50,230 bases of DNA from Steroidobacteraceae bacterium (GCA_025458865.1 JALORP010000014.1:1-50230); one strand, 5' to 3'; positions 24,984-33,772 are shown, counted from the stretch's first letter. The notes: generated from the sequence alone by a model not told the origin. Numbers and translations: made by a program.

Positions 24984-25361
24984 TCAGTTCAGCGTGCCGG
25001 GCATCGCCAGCGTGAACGGGGCGATGGGCGCATCGAAGGTGGCGCCGTCGTCCGCGACCATACCGTAGCTGCCCTGCATGGACCCGACCGGTGTCTCGAG
25101 CACGGCGCCCGAGGTGTACCGGAAGCCCTGGCCGGGCTTGAGGTAGGGCTGTTCGCCCACGACGCCGTCGCCGCGCACCTCCTGCACCTTGCCGTTGGCA
25201 TCGGTGATCACCCAGTGGCGGGTCAGCAGGCGCGCGGGCAGTTCGCCCTGGTTGCGGATGGTGATGGTGTAGGCGAAGACGTAGCGGTCCTCGCCGGGAT
25301 CCGACTGGTCGTCGAGGTAGCGCGTGCTGACGTCGACGGCGATGGCGTGGCGGACGGGCAT
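24984..25361 (-). CDS. apaG: ApaG protein (Co2+/Mg2+ efflux-associated)
   Basis: A 125-residue single-domain beta-sandwich protein, the same length as E. coli ApaG. Conserved parts are [32 protein letters not shown] and [23 protein letters not shown]. The protein is linked to apaH in most gammaproteobacteria and affects divalent-metal tolerance; its biochemistry is unsettled. ATG 25361 is chosen over GTG 25370. In many relatives rsmA comes directly before apaG; here a Usp gene takes that place. Confidence 0.95.
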   Translation of the reverse strand: MPVRHAIAVDVSTRYLDDQSDPGEDRYVFAYTITIRNQGELPARLLTRHWVITDANGKVQEVRGDGVVGEQPYLKPGQGFRYTSGAVLETPVGSMQGSYGMVADDGATFDAPIAPFTLAMPGTLN

Positions 25362-25373
25362 GGGCGGCACCGC

Positions 25374-25805
25374 TCAGCGCAGGCGCACGGCGAGCACGTC
25401 GCAGGGCGCGGCGTGCAGCACGGTGTCTTCGGTGAAGTTGACCAGGATCGAGATGCCGTGCCGTTCGCGGCAGCCGAGCACGATGAGGTCGGCTCCCAGC
25501 TCCTCGGCGGCCCGCACGATCTCCGCCTTGATGTTGCCGGTGGCCACCTGGCGCGGCGCATCCGCGAGACCCAGCTGGGCGGCGAGCTCGGCGAGCCGTT
25601 CCCTGGCGCGGCCGACCAGCTCCTCCTCGATCTGGACCGCAGGCAGCAGGGTCTCGCCCATCGGCTCGACCGGCACGTACTCCACCACATGCAGCAGCGA
25701 AATCCTTGCGCCCGCGTCCTTCGCAACCGCGAGGGCACGTCGGCCGATGGTGGTGCTGTCCTCCGTGAGGTCCACCACCAGCAGGATGTTCTGGTACGAA
25801 CTCAT
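25374..25805 (-). CDS. uspA: Universal stress protein, UspA type
   Basis: A 143-residue Usp-domain protein. It starts YQNILLVVDLTEDSTTIGRRALAVA and ends ELGADLIVLGCRERHG...VLHAAPCDVLAVRL. The ATP-binding G-x2-G-x9-G-(S/T) of the MJ0577 class is missing, so it belongs with non-ATP-binding UspA proteins. UspA dimers accumulate under starvation and stress. It is the first gene of a usp-apaG-apaH run and has its own -10 (TAGAAT) upstream. Confidence 0.9.
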   Translation of the reverse strand: MSSYQNILLVVDLTEDSTTIGRRALAVAKDAGARISLLHVVEYVPVEPMGETLLPAVQIEEELVGRARERLAELAAQLGLADAPRQVATGNIKAEIVRAAEELGADLIVLGCRERHGISILVNFTEDTVLHAAPCDVLAVRLR

Positions 25806-25841
25806 GCGCTGTCCCCGCGAGACGCGTTTTCGACGGGGATC

Positions 25842-25847
25842 ATTCTA
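25842..25847 (-). promoter_or_regulatory. -10 element of the usp-apaG-apaH run
   Basis: TAGAAT on the - strand (25847-25842), 36 bases before the usp ATG. The -35 region is not recognisable. Confidence 0.4.
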
Positions 25848-25900
25848 CAGTGCGCGGCCCCCCGCGCCACGGGAGCCACGCCCGCGCCGCGTAGCCTGGT

Positions 25901-26185
25901 TCAATCCTGCGCGAGGCTGGCGAACACCCGTCGCGTGTAGTCCTGCATGTCCTGTACGCGGGCGACGGCGGCCTCGGCCGGTGGCTGCCATGCGTCCACC
26001 GCGCCGGGCGCGAGCGCGCCCTGTCCGGCGAGGATGCGCTCGAGCGCGTCGAGCCGCGCGCGCGTGGCGGCCAGCTCGGTGCTGAGCGCACTGACCACGT
26101 CCCACAGCCGCTCGATCGTGGGATCGGCGAGGAACTGTGGGCGCGGGAAACCCTCGACGGGAACGGGTTCGATTCCGGTATTCAT
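25901..26185 (-). CDS. Small coiled-coil protein of unknown function
   Basis: A 94-residue protein that I do not recognise. Residues 26-53 (DPTIERLWDVVSALSTELAA then TRARLDALER) form a strongly predicted amphipathic helix or coiled coil. A Pro/Ala linker follows, then a second helix (AAVARVQDMQDYTRRVFASLAQD). There is no signal or membrane segment. Its ATG overlaps the stop of the upstream methyltransferase (ATGA), so the two proteins are probably made together and may interact. Confidence 0.65.
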   Translation of the reverse strand: MNTGIEPVPVEGFPRPQFLADPTIERLWDVVSALSTELAATRARLDALERILAGQGALAPGAVDAWQPPAEAAVARVQDMQDYTRRVFASLAQD

Positions 26186-27429
26186 GCCGGGTCCCTCCAC
26201 GCGCCCACCACCTGCCAGTTGCCGGTGCGGCCGTAGTCCTCCATGCGCCCCGGTGCGCGCGGGTCGGTGTTCCACGGCACCGCGGATACGGCGTCCTCGA
26301 AGGTGCGCGCCGGCGCGAAGCCGGCACCGGCGAGTTCCTGCCGGAGGTCGAGCTCGTAGAGGTGGCTCCAGAAGCGCTCGTTGTTGTAGCGGCCGTCCCA
26401 GTCGCGCATGCACTGTTCGAACCAGGGACGGTCGCCGTAGGCCGGCTGCTCGACGTGCAGCGTCAGGCCGCCAGGAGCCAGCCGCTCGTGGCAGCGACGG
26501 AAGACGTTCTTCAGTGCCTCGTGGCTGGTCTCGTGCAGCACGATGGCGGTGTAGGCGAGGTCGACGGGCCCGAGCCGCGCCGGCACGTGCTCGATGTCGG
26601 CCTGCACCCAGCGCACGTTCGTGATGCCGAGCGAGGCGGCGCGCGCGGCGGCGTAGCGCAGCATGCCGGCGCCGGCGTCCACGCCGATCACCTCGGCTTC
26701 GGGGAAAGCCTGGGCCACCGCGCAGGTGTTCAGGCCCACGCCGCAGCCGAGGTCGAGGATCCGGCGCGGGCTGAAGGACGGGAAGCGCGTCCGGATCCAG
26801 CGGGCGAGCGCGCGGCCCGCGCCGTCGCTGTAGGGGCCCGAGCGTCCCGGCACGACCGAGTAGACCGACGCTTCGTAGGCGGCGCCCGCCGTGACGTCGT
26901 CGTCGCCGAAGGAGGCGAGGTAGCCGCCGGGCATGAGGTGCGCGTGCGTGTCCGCGAGGTAGGCCGGAGGGGTGAGGTCCGGGTCGAGCTCGAGCGTGCC
27001 GGCGGCCGCGACGACGTCGCGGCAGGCCGCGGCGAGCGCCTCGCGCTGGCGGAAGGCCGCCTCGAAAGCGGCCCGCTGACGCGCTTCCATCGAGCCGCGG
27101 CGCAGGCGGCTCCACACCGCGAAACGTGGATCCGTCTCGAGCAGCGCCCAGGCCTCGTCCCGCGTCGCGGGCGGTTTCGCGGCGGCGGCCTGTTCGAAGC
27201 GCTGGCGCATCGCGGGCACGACCTGCTGCGCAAGGAAGTGGTTCAGGTGGGCGGCGGCGTCGAGCCGCGACCTCTCGTCGTGCGAAAGCTGCGCGAGCGC
27301 CGCGTGCCGGCCGATCGTATGCCAGGGCTGCGGCAGCGTGCCGAGCGGGAGCTGCCGCGGCGCGGCCGCGGTGTCGGCAGGCGTGGCGTCAGGCGAGGCT
27401 GGGAGGGGCGATTGGACGACGGCGTTCAC
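26182..27429 (-). CDS. Class I SAM-dependent methyltransferase with long N-terminal domain
   Basis: A 415-residue protein. The C-terminal half (from about residue 205) is a methyltransferase-11/25-type Rossmann domain: RILDLGCGVGLNTCAVAQAFPEA (SAM motif I), VIGVDAGAGML (acidic residue of motif II) and VDLAYTAIVLHET. The N-terminal half is mostly helical, with LNHFLAQQVVPAMRQRFEQAA and PPAYLADTHAHLMPGGYLASF; I do not recognise it. The substrate is unknown. The GTG at 27429 with GGAG 6 bases upstream is preferred over the frame's ATG (27537), which would overlap the divergent LysR gene. It is coupled to the coiled-coil gene downstream. Confidence 0.78.
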   Translation of the reverse strand: MNAVVQSPLPASPDATPADTAAAPRQLPLGTLPQPWHTIGRHAALAQLSHDERSRLDAAAHLNHFLAQQVVPAMRQRFEQAAAAKPPATRDEAWALLETDPRFAVWSRLRRGSMEARQRAAFEAAFRQREALAAACRDVVAAAGTLELDPDLTPPAYLADTHAHLMPGGYLASFGDDDVTAGAAYEASVYSVVPGRSGPYSDGAGRALARWIRTRFPSFSPRRILDLGCGVGLNTCAVAQAFPEAEVIGVDAGAGMLRYAAARAASLGITNVRWVQADIEHVPARLGPVDLAYTAIVLHETSHEALKNVFRRCHERLAPGGLTLHVEQPAYGDRPWFEQCMRDWDGRYNNERFWSHLYELDLRQELAGAGFAPARTFEDAVSAVPWNTDPRAPGRMEDYGRTGNWQVVGAWRDPA

Positions 27430-27535
27430 CTGGGGCTCCGTGTCTTGGACGGGGGATCGCAGAGTCTGGCGGTCCTCGCGAATCCGGGAAAGTCGAATTA
27501 TTCTTACTAAAGATCCTTTAAAACCGGATGATGGC
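27430..27535. promoter_or_regulatory. Divergent promoter region, LysR gene and methyltransferase gene
   Basis: This 106-base gap holds the clearest AT-rich patch in the vicinity: of 27495-27523 (29 bases) only 6 are G or C, in otherwise GC-rich DNA. Such a patch fits back-to-back promoters and a LysR-type binding site. I cannot assign exact -10/-35 boxes or a clean T-N11-A motif. Confidence 0.5.
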
Positions 27536-28414
27536 ATGAACCTCCGCCGCCTCGACCTCGTCCAGCTCGCCTACCTGCGCGCCGTGGCGCAGACCGGTTC
27601 CGTCACTGGTGCGGCCGCAGCCCTCGCCGTCGCGCCCCAGACCGTCAGCGGCCAGCTGCGGGTGCTGGAACAGAACCTGGGCCGGCCGCTCTTCGACCGC
27701 GTCGGGCGCAGCCTTCGCCTCAACGACGCCGGCAGGCTGGTGCTCGACTACGCGACCGACATGCTCAGTCGCGGGGAAGACCTGCTGCGCGCCCTCGAGA
27801 GCGGCGCCGGCCGCGAGGGCAGCTTCGCGGTCGGCATCGACGAGATCGTGCCCAAGCTCGTGGCGCGGCAGCTGCTGGAGCCCGTGCTCGCGCTCGACCC
27901 GCCGCCGCGGCTGCTGTGCCGCGAGGGCAACGAGTCGCGCCTGCTGGAGGACCTGCGTGCCCGGCAGCTCGATGCGGTCCTCGCCACCGGGGCTCCCGCG
28001 GCGGCCACGGGCCTTCGAGTGAAGCTGCTGGCGACCTCGGCGGTGGGCGTGTTCGGCACCCGGGCGCTGGTGCGGCGGGTGCAGTCGCGGTTCCCGGAAA
28101 GCCTCACCGGGGCGCCGCTGCTCCTGCCGGGCGCCGCGAGCGAGGCGCGACGCCTCGTGGAGACGTGGCTTGCGAGCCGGGGTCTCGCGCCGCGGGTCGT
28201 GGGCGAGTTCGACGACGCGGGTCTCAGGGAAGCCTTCGGGGCGGCCGGAGCAGGGCTGTTTCTCGCACCCGGTCTCATCGCGCCGGCGCTTCGGAAGGTC
28301 TACGGCGTCGAATGCGCAGGCACGCTGCCAGAGCTCGCGGCGCGCTATTTCCTCGTTACCCCGGATCGCAAACACCGGCCGGCGGCGGTGGGCGCCATCG
28401 AGAACTCAGTCTAG
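27536..28414 (+). CDS. LysR-family transcriptional regulator, NhaR-like
   Basis: A 292-residue LysR regulator. The N-terminal winged helix reads LVQLAYLRAVAQTGSVTGAAAALAVAPQTVSGQLRVLEQNLG (9-50). The C-terminal co-inducer domain contains GEFDDAGLREAFGAAGAGLFLAPGLIA, which closely resembles E. coli NhaR (GEFDDAALMKAFGA). NhaR responds to Na+ and activates nhaA and others, but no antiporter is in the window. It is divergent from the methyltransferase and coiled-coil pair, the usual layout for a LysR regulator and its target. Its 3' end overlaps the end of rsmA by 9 bases. Confidence 0.9.
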   Translation: MNLRRLDLVQLAYLRAVAQTGSVTGAAAALAVAPQTVSGQLRVLEQNLGRPLFDRVGRSLRLNDAGRLVLDYATDMLSRGEDLLRALESGAGREGSFAVGIDEIVPKLVARQLLEPVLALDPPPRLLCREGNESRLLEDLRARQLDAVLATGAPAAATGLRVKLLATSAVGVFGTRALVRRVQSRFPESLTGAPLLLPGAASEARRLVETWLASRGLAPRVVGEFDDAGLREAFGAAGAGLFLAPGLIAPALRKVYGVECAGTLPELAARYFLVTPDRKHRPAAVGAIENSV

Positions 28415-29185
28415 GCGAGGGGAGGCCGCCAGCGCCGCGAACTCCGCCGGGGACAGCGTGTCCGCGCGCCGGCCGGGGTCCACGCCGGCCGCGGCGAAGC
28501 CGTCCTCGTCCACCCAGTCGCGCAGCGAGTTGCGGATGGTCTTGCGCCGGCCCGAGAAGCCCGCCGCGACCACCCTGGCGAAGCGCTGCCGGTCGGGCAG
28601 GGGGAAGGGCGGCCCGGCGAGCGGCACGAGCCGCACGACGGCCGATTCGACCTGCGGCGGCGGCTGGAAGGCGCCGCGGCCCACGCGAAACAGGGCCTCC
28701 ACGCGGCAGGCGGCCGCGAGCATGACGGTGAGCCGGCCGTACTCGCGGGTATCGGGTTTCGCCGCCATGCGCTCCACGACCTCGCGCTGCAGCATGAAGT
28801 GCATGTCCTCGATCGCCGCCGACTGCGACAGCAGGTGGAACAGCAGCGGCGTGGACACGTTGTAGGGCAGGTTGCCGCAGACGCGCAGCTTGCCGCCGCC
28901 GGCGAGCGCCGCGAAGTCGAACTCGAGCGCGTCCCCCTCGTGCACCACGAGTTCACCCAGCCCCGCGCAGCGGCGTTCGAGTTCCACGATCACGTCGCGG
29001 TCGATCTCGACGGCCTCGACGCGCCCGGCGCGCTCGAGCAGCAGGCGGGTCAGCGCGCCGAGGCCCGGCCCGATCTCGACGACGCGCTGGCCCGGCTGCG
29101 GGTCGATGGCGGCGACGATGCGGGCGATGACGCCGGGATCGTGCAGGAAGTGCTGGCCGAAGCGCTTGCGCGGCTGGTGCGTCAT
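28406..29185 (-). CDS. rsmA: 16S rRNA (adenine1518/1519-N6) dimethyltransferase
   Basis: A 259-residue KsgA-type enzyme that dimethylates two adjacent adenines in helix 45 of 16S rRNA during 30S assembly. Visible are KRFGQHFLHD (7-16), SAM motif VVEIGPGLGALT (35-46), VEIDRD, and the catalytic NLPYNVSTP. The C-terminal helical part ends with FSGRRKTIRNSLRD. The ATG overlaps the pdxA stop (ATGA), the conserved coupling in gammaproteobacteria. Confidence 0.97.
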   Translation of the reverse strand: MTHQPRKRFGQHFLHDPGVIARIVAAIDPQPGQRVVEIGPGLGALTRLLLERAGRVEAVEIDRDVIVELERRCAGLGELVVHEGDALEFDFAALAGGGKLRVCGNLPYNVSTPLLFHLLSQSAAIEDMHFMLQREVVERMAAKPDTREYGRLTVMLAAACRVEALFRVGRGAFQPPPQVESAVVRLVPLAGPPFPLPDRQRFARVVAAGFSGRRKTIRNSLRDWVDEDGFAAAGVDPGRRADTLSPAEFAALAASPRLD

Positions 29186-30159
29186 CCGCCGGCGAGCCTC
29201 GCGGCGAGCTCCACCGCCGCGAACAGGCTGCCCGGGTCGGCACGGCCCGTGCCTGCGAGATCGAGCGCGGTGCCGTGGTCCACCGAGGTGCGCACGACCG
29301 GCAGCCCCAGCGCCACGTTCACCGCGTGGCCGAAGCCGACGTGCTTGAGCACCGGCAGCCCCTGGTCGTGGTACATCGCAAGCACCGCTGCTGACCCCTC
29401 GAGCACGCGCGGGGTGAACAGGGTGTCCGCGGGCAGCGGGCCGATGGCGTCGATGCCGGCCGCGCGGGCCTCGGCGAGCGCCGGCGCGATCACTTCGATC
29501 TCCTCGCGGCCGAGGTGGCCGGACTCGCCGGCGTGCGGGTTGAGCCCGCACACCAGGATGCGCGGCGCGGCGATGCGGAAACGCGCGCGCAGGTCGCGGT
29601 CGAGCACGGTGAGCGTCCCGAGCACGGCCTCGCGGGTGATCGCCGCGGGCACCGCGGCGAGCGGCAGGTGGGTCGTCACGAGCGCGACGCGCAGCGCATC
29701 GCCTGCGGCGAGCAGCATGACGGGCCTGGCGACTCCGAGGCGGTGCGCGAGGTACTCCGTGTGCCCGCTGAAGACGATGCCGGCGTCGTTGATGACGCTT
29801 TTCTGCACCGGCGCGGTGACCATGCCCGCGAACTCACCGGCGACGCAGCCGTCCACGGCCGCATCGAGCATCGACAGGACGTAGCGGGCGTTGACGGCAT
29901 CGAGACGGCCGGCGAGGACAGGACGGGCGAGCGGCCGCGCGAGCACGGTGAGTTCGCCGGCGCGCTGCGGACCCGGCGCCTGCCCCGGTGCGTAGGGGCG
30001 CAGGACGATGTCCTGGCCCAGGATCCCGGCGCGTTCGCGCAGCAGCCCGGGGTCGCCCGCGACGACCAGCTCGAAGGGCCAGTCCCGGCCGGCAAGCGCG
30101 ACGCAGAGATCGGGGCCGATGCCGGCCGGCTCGCCCGACGTCACCACCAGGCGCATCAT
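29182..30159 (-). CDS. pdxA: 4-hydroxythreonine-4-phosphate dehydrogenase
   Basis: A 325-residue metal-dependent oxidoreductase of vitamin B6 synthesis; the product feeds PdxJ. Signatures are VTSGEPAGIGPDL (6-18), TAPVQKSVIN, the metal-binding FSGHTEYLA, and MYHDQGLPVLKH with the second metal His. Two consecutive ATG codons (30159 and 30156) are possible starts behind GGGAGGGG. It lies 28 bases after surA and overlaps rsmA. Confidence 0.96.
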   Translation of the reverse strand: MMRLVVTSGEPAGIGPDLCVALAGRDWPFELVVAGDPGLLRERAGILGQDIVLRPYAPGQAPGPQRAGELTVLARPLARPVLAGRLDAVNARYVLSMLDAAVDGCVAGEFAGMVTAPVQKSVINDAGIVFSGHTEYLAHRLGVARPVMLLAAGDALRVALVTTHLPLAAVPAAITREAVLGTLTVLDRDLRARFRIAAPRILVCGLNPHAGESGHLGREEIEVIAPALAEARAAGIDAIGPLPADTLFTPRVLEGSAAVLAMYHDQGLPVLKHVGFGHAVNVALGLPVVRTSVDHGTALDLAGTGRADPGSLFAAVELAARLAGG

Positions 30160-30187
30160 CGCGGCCCCTCCCGACCCGGTCGCGCGG

Positions 30188-31489
30188 TCAGCGGTACTCG
30201 ACGTAGGCGTCGTCCCGCAGCCTGCGCAGCCAGAGCTCCGTTTCCTCGTCGACCTTGCCCTCGCGCAGCGCGGCGAACACGCGCTGGCGGCGAACCTCGT
30301 CGCTCTGGTCGTACACGCGCTTGCCCATCAACTGCACGATGTGCCAGCCGAACTGGGTCCGGAAGGGCTCGCTGATCTCGCCTTCCTCGAGCTCGTTCAG
30401 GGCCTGCTCGAACTGGGGCACGAAGGTGCCGGGGCCGGTCCAGCCGAGGTCGCCGCCCTGCGTCGCCGAACCCGGGTCCTCGGACGTCACGCTCGCGAGC
30501 GCCGCGAAGTCCTCGCCGTCGAGAATGCGCCGGCGCAGGTCCACCAGGCGCTGGCGGGTCGTCGCGTCGTCCTGGACCTCGGTCGGGCGCAGCAGGATGT
30601 GCCGCGCGCGCACCTGCTCGACCATCATCGGGGCGTCGCCGCCGCGCTCGCCGTCCAGCCTCACGAGGTGGAATCCGGTGGGCGTGCGCATCGGGCGCGA
30701 CACCTGGCCCGGCTCCAGCTTCGCGACTTCCTCGGCGATGAACTGCGGGAGCTGCGACGGTCGGCGCCAGCCGAGCTTGCCGCGCTCGAGCGCGGACTGC
30801 GCCTGCGAGAACGACAGCGCGAGCTGGCCGAAGTCCTCGCCCGCGACGGCGCGGCGGTAGATCTCCCCGGCGCGGGACTCCACCACGGCGATCTCGTCGG
30901 CGGTGGCGGACTCCGGCAGCGACAGCAGGATGTGCGAGACGTCGTATTCCGCGTTCAGGTCGGCTTGCGAGGACTCGCGCTCGAGCGCCTGCTCGAGTTC
31001 GCGCGGCGAGACGTAGATGCGCGGCAGCACGTCGCGCTGCCGGAGCATCGTCAGGGTCATCTCGCGGCGCATGTCGTCGCGGTAGGAGGCGTAGTCCATG
31101 CCCTGCGCGGCGAGCAGCGTCGGCATCTGGTCGAAGGGCACGTTGTTGCGCCGCGCGACGTCGCGCAGGGCGTTGTTCAGCATTTCGTCGGACACGGTCA
31201 CGCCGAGCCGCTTCGCGCGCTGGAGCTGGATCTCCTGGAGCACCAGCCGCTCCAGGACCTGCTGGCGGATGACGCGCTCCGGCGGCATCTGCCCGCCCTG
31301 CTCGCGCAGCCGGGCCATGATCAGCGCGACCTGGCCGTCCACCTCGCTCTGAAGGACCACGCCCTCGTTCACGACGGCGACGATCTTGTCGAGGGACTGT
31401 CCGGTGGCCGACAGCTCGCGCGTCTGGGCCAGGGCGCCGGGCGTGGCGGCCACGAGCGTCGCGGCCAGCAGGAAAACGGGGATTCTCAT
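30188..31489 (-). CDS. surA: Periplasmic chaperone / peptidyl-prolyl isomerase SurA
   Basis: A 433-residue outer-membrane protein chaperone that helps deliver beta-barrels, including LptD encoded just upstream, to the BAM complex. It has a signal peptide (1-21, PGALA-QT), an N-terminal SurA domain (KIVAVVNEGVVLQSEVDGQV) and two parvulin domains (starting near EYDVSHILLSLPES and VRARHILLRPTEV). A C-terminal helix closes the chaperone module. ATG 31489 is chosen because it starts the signal peptide; the frame is open to 31558. It is 10 bases downstream of lptD. Confidence 0.96.
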   Translation of the reverse strand: MRIPVFLLAATLVAATPGALAQTRELSATGQSLDKIVAVVNEGVVLQSEVDGQVALIMARLREQGGQMPPERVIRQQVLERLVLQEIQLQRAKRLGVTVSDEMLNNALRDVARRNNVPFDQMPTLLAAQGMDYASYRDDMRREMTLTMLRQRDVLPRIYVSPRELEQALERESSQADLNAEYDVSHILLSLPESATADEIAVVESRAGEIYRRAVAGEDFGQLALSFSQAQSALERGKLGWRRPSQLPQFIAEEVAKLEPGQVSRPMRTPTGFHLVRLDGERGGDAPMMVEQVRARHILLRPTEVQDDATTRQRLVDLRRRILDGEDFAALASVTSEDPGSATQGGDLGWTGPGTFVPQFEQALNELEEGEISEPFRTQFGWHIVQLMGKRVYDQSDEVRRQRVFAALREGKVDEETELWLRRLRDDAYVEYR

Positions 31490-31499
31490 GGGGAACCGG

Positions 31500-33701
31500 T
31501 CAGGGGAGGGATTCCGGGTCGGCGGAGTATCCACGAATGCCGCGCTCCAGGAAAGCATCGGTGTTTCCGACCGAGGACAGGCCGTTGAGTTCCAGCTGGA
31601 CGGTCAGCGAGGTGTCCTGCTCCCCGGTGCGGTTGGACAGGTACCGCCGGCCCACCAGGCGCAGCCGCCAGCAGCAGGAGGCGTACTCCACGCCGAGGAA
31701 GGCATCGATTCCCTGGTCGTCCTTGAGCGAGTACACGCGGCTGCCGAAGGCGCTCCAGCGCGGCGAGAAACGCCAGGCGGCCGAGGCTTCCCACTGTTCG
31801 ATGCGGCCCTCGCGGTAGCGGTAACCGACGTTCACGACCTTGTCGCGCGCGGCGCGGTACTGCAGGCCGAAGCGCGACAGCACCGTGCTCGAAGCGTCGG
31901 TGTCGTACTGCGTCGCCAGACGCAAGGACCAGTTGCGGTAGGCGTTCAGCTCGAGCTCGCCGACGACGTCGGAGCTGGCCCGGCGTTCCGGCGCCTCGTC
32001 GTCGAGGGTCACCCGGGGCGACTGCAAATAGACTTTCTGGCCGATCGTGGCCGCGAGGAACTGGCGGCCCGAGTCGGTCTGCAGAAGGCGTGTGGTGATT
32101 CCGTAGGCGAGCTGGTTGGCGTCGCCGAGGCGATCCGCGCCCACGTAGCGGTTGCTGCGGAAGAGCTGCACGAGGTCGAGGTCGGGCAGGCCGGTGTCGA
32201 ACACGGGCAGGTCGGCCTGGTCCCGGAAGGGAATGTACGTGTAGAGAACCCGCGGCTCGAGGGTCTGGCTGAGCCGCCCGTCGCGAGTGGCCAGCCGGTC
32301 GAACACCAGGCCGGCGTCGAGGGCCAGGATCGGCGCGTCGCGGGAGGGGGCGTCGTCCGCGCCGGCCTCCGTGCCGTCGAGCGCGTAGCCCGTGTAGCGC
32401 CAGGCGGCCGATGGCTCGAGGAACCAGCCCGCGCCGCCGAGCGGGAGCGAGAGGCGGGGCGCCAGGTCGAGCCGGGCGCCGGTGACACCGGCATTTCGAT
32501 CGAAGTAGACCGCCTCGCCTTCGATTTCCGCGTGAAGCCCGAGGAGGCCGAGCCGCCCGCGTGCCGAGCCGACGACCTGCGGCAATCGCGCATAGGGCCG
32601 GTCCAGCGCATCGATGCGCTGGTCGATCACTTGGAAGTCCTGCGCCAGAGCTTCCACGCGCCACCCCTCGCCGAGCCACTGCAGCCCCGCGTGGCGCTCG
32701 ACCTGCGTGACGCTGGTGCCCTCCACGCCGCTGCGGAAGTCCTCGAAGTACTGGTCGTCGCTCACGTTCTCGCCGGCAGCCGTCAGGCGCAGGCGGTCGG
32801 TGAGGTCGGTGACGTGGTCCAGGTGCAGGTAGCTGCGGTCGCGGTTCGCGAGGTCGTCGCTAGGCAGGAAGCTTCCGTCGAGCTTGCCGCGGCTGCGCTG
32901 CGTGAGGTAGCGGAACTCGCCGCCGAGCTCGAGGCCGCGGCGGGAGAGGTAGCGTGGCTCGAAGCGCGCGTCGTAGTTGGTCGCCAGGTTGAAGTAGTAA
33001 GGAATCCCGAACTCGAAGCCGCTGCGCGAGGAGGTGCCGATGCTCGGGAACAGGAAGCCCGACTTGCGCGCAGGACCTGCCGGGAAGGAGATCCACGGCA
33101 GGTACAGAATCGGCACTCCGAGGAACTCGAGCTTGACGTCGCGGCCGGTGCCCTGCTGGGCCTCCCGGTCGATGTCGATCGAGCCGGCGAGGAGCAGCCA
33201 GTCGTCGTTGCCCGCGGGGCAGGTGGTGAAAAGGACATCCTCGAGGCCGAGGTCGCCATTCGGGGTCAGCTGCAGCCTTCCGGCGGTGCCGCGCGCCGGG
33301 CGCTCCGGCAGCTCGAAGCGCGTGCCGGTGAACACGCCGCCCGCGGTGCTGCTCCAGTTGCCCTTGTCTCCGCCGACCAGCAGCCGCGGGTCGCGGTACT
33401 CGACCGAGCCTTCGACCTGGAAATCGCGGGTCTCGGCGTTGAACGTGGCGGTTTCGGCCGTGAGGGTCCGGCTGCCCTGCCGGACGACCACGTGGCCGAG
33501 AAGCCGGCCCTCGCCGGATCGTCCGAATTCCGCGCCGTCGCTCGTGATTTCGATGCGGGGCTCGACGCCTTCCGCGTCCTCCGTAACCTCCGGCTCCGCG
33601 CCGGGTGGTGCCGGCGGCGGGCCGCAGTCCTGCCCGGCGGCCTGGCCGGACAGGGCCGCCAGCGTGGCGAGCAGCAGCGTCTGCGGGAGGATGGGCTTCA
33701 A
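31500..33701 (-). CDS. lptD: LPS-assembly outer-membrane protein LptD
   Basis: A 733-residue beta-barrel protein that inserts lipopolysaccharide into the outer leaflet together with LptE. Residues 1-22 are a signal peptide (KPILPQTLLLATLAALSGQAAGQ). The periplasmic OstA/LptA-like jellyroll follows (GRLLGHVVVRQGSRTLTAETATFN). The barrel includes the conserved VLFTTCPAGNDDWLL..SIDIDREAQQGTGRD segment, and a CCWRLRL Cys pair lies near the C-terminus; disulfides between such cysteines are needed in E. coli LptD. The TTG at 33701 puts a Met-Lys at the head of the signal; GTG codons at 33731 and 33758 are alternatives. Confidence 0.94.
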   Translation of the reverse strand: MKPILPQTLLLATLAALSGQAAGQDCGPPPAPPGAEPEVTEDAEGVEPRIEITSDGAEFGRSGEGRLLGHVVVRQGSRTLTAETATFNAETRDFQVEGSVEYRDPRLLVGGDKGNWSSTAGGVFTGTRFELPERPARGTAGRLQLTPNGDLGLEDVLFTTCPAGNDDWLLLAGSIDIDREAQQGTGRDVKLEFLGVPILYLPWISFPAGPARKSGFLFPSIGTSSRSGFEFGIPYYFNLATNYDARFEPRYLSRRGLELGGEFRYLTQRSRGKLDGSFLPSDDLANRDRSYLHLDHVTDLTDRLRLTAAGENVSDDQYFEDFRSGVEGTSVTQVERHAGLQWLGEGWRVEALAQDFQVIDQRIDALDRPYARLPQVVGSARGRLGLLGLHAEIEGEAVYFDRNAGVTGARLDLAPRLSLPLGGAGWFLEPSAAWRYTGYALDGTEAGADDAPSRDAPILALDAGLVFDRLATRDGRLSQTLEPRVLYTYIPFRDQADLPVFDTGLPDLDLVQLFRSNRYVGADRLGDANQLAYGITTRLLQTDSGRQFLAATIGQKVYLQSPRVTLDDEAPERRASSDVVGELELNAYRNWSLRLATQYDTDASSTVLSRFGLQYRAARDKVVNVGYRYREGRIEQWEASAAWRFSPRWSAFGSRVYSLKDDQGIDAFLGVEYASCCWRLRLVGRRYLSNRTGEQDTSLTVQLELNGLSSVGNTDAFLERGIRGYSADPESLP

Positions 33702-33739
33702 CGCGCTCGGCTTCGGGGCAGGTGGAGGCACCTGCGAGT

Positions 33740-33746
33740 TTATAAT
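33740..33746. promoter_or_regulatory. Shared -10 element between lptD and amgK
   Basis: TATAAT at 33741-33746 on the + strand points toward amgK (ATG 27 bases on). The same bases read TATAAA on the - strand (33745-33740), toward lptD. The -35 boxes are not clear. The 71-base gap must serve both genes. Confidence 0.5.
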
Positions 33747-33772
33747 GGCGGCCCCCACCGCGTCCCGACCCC

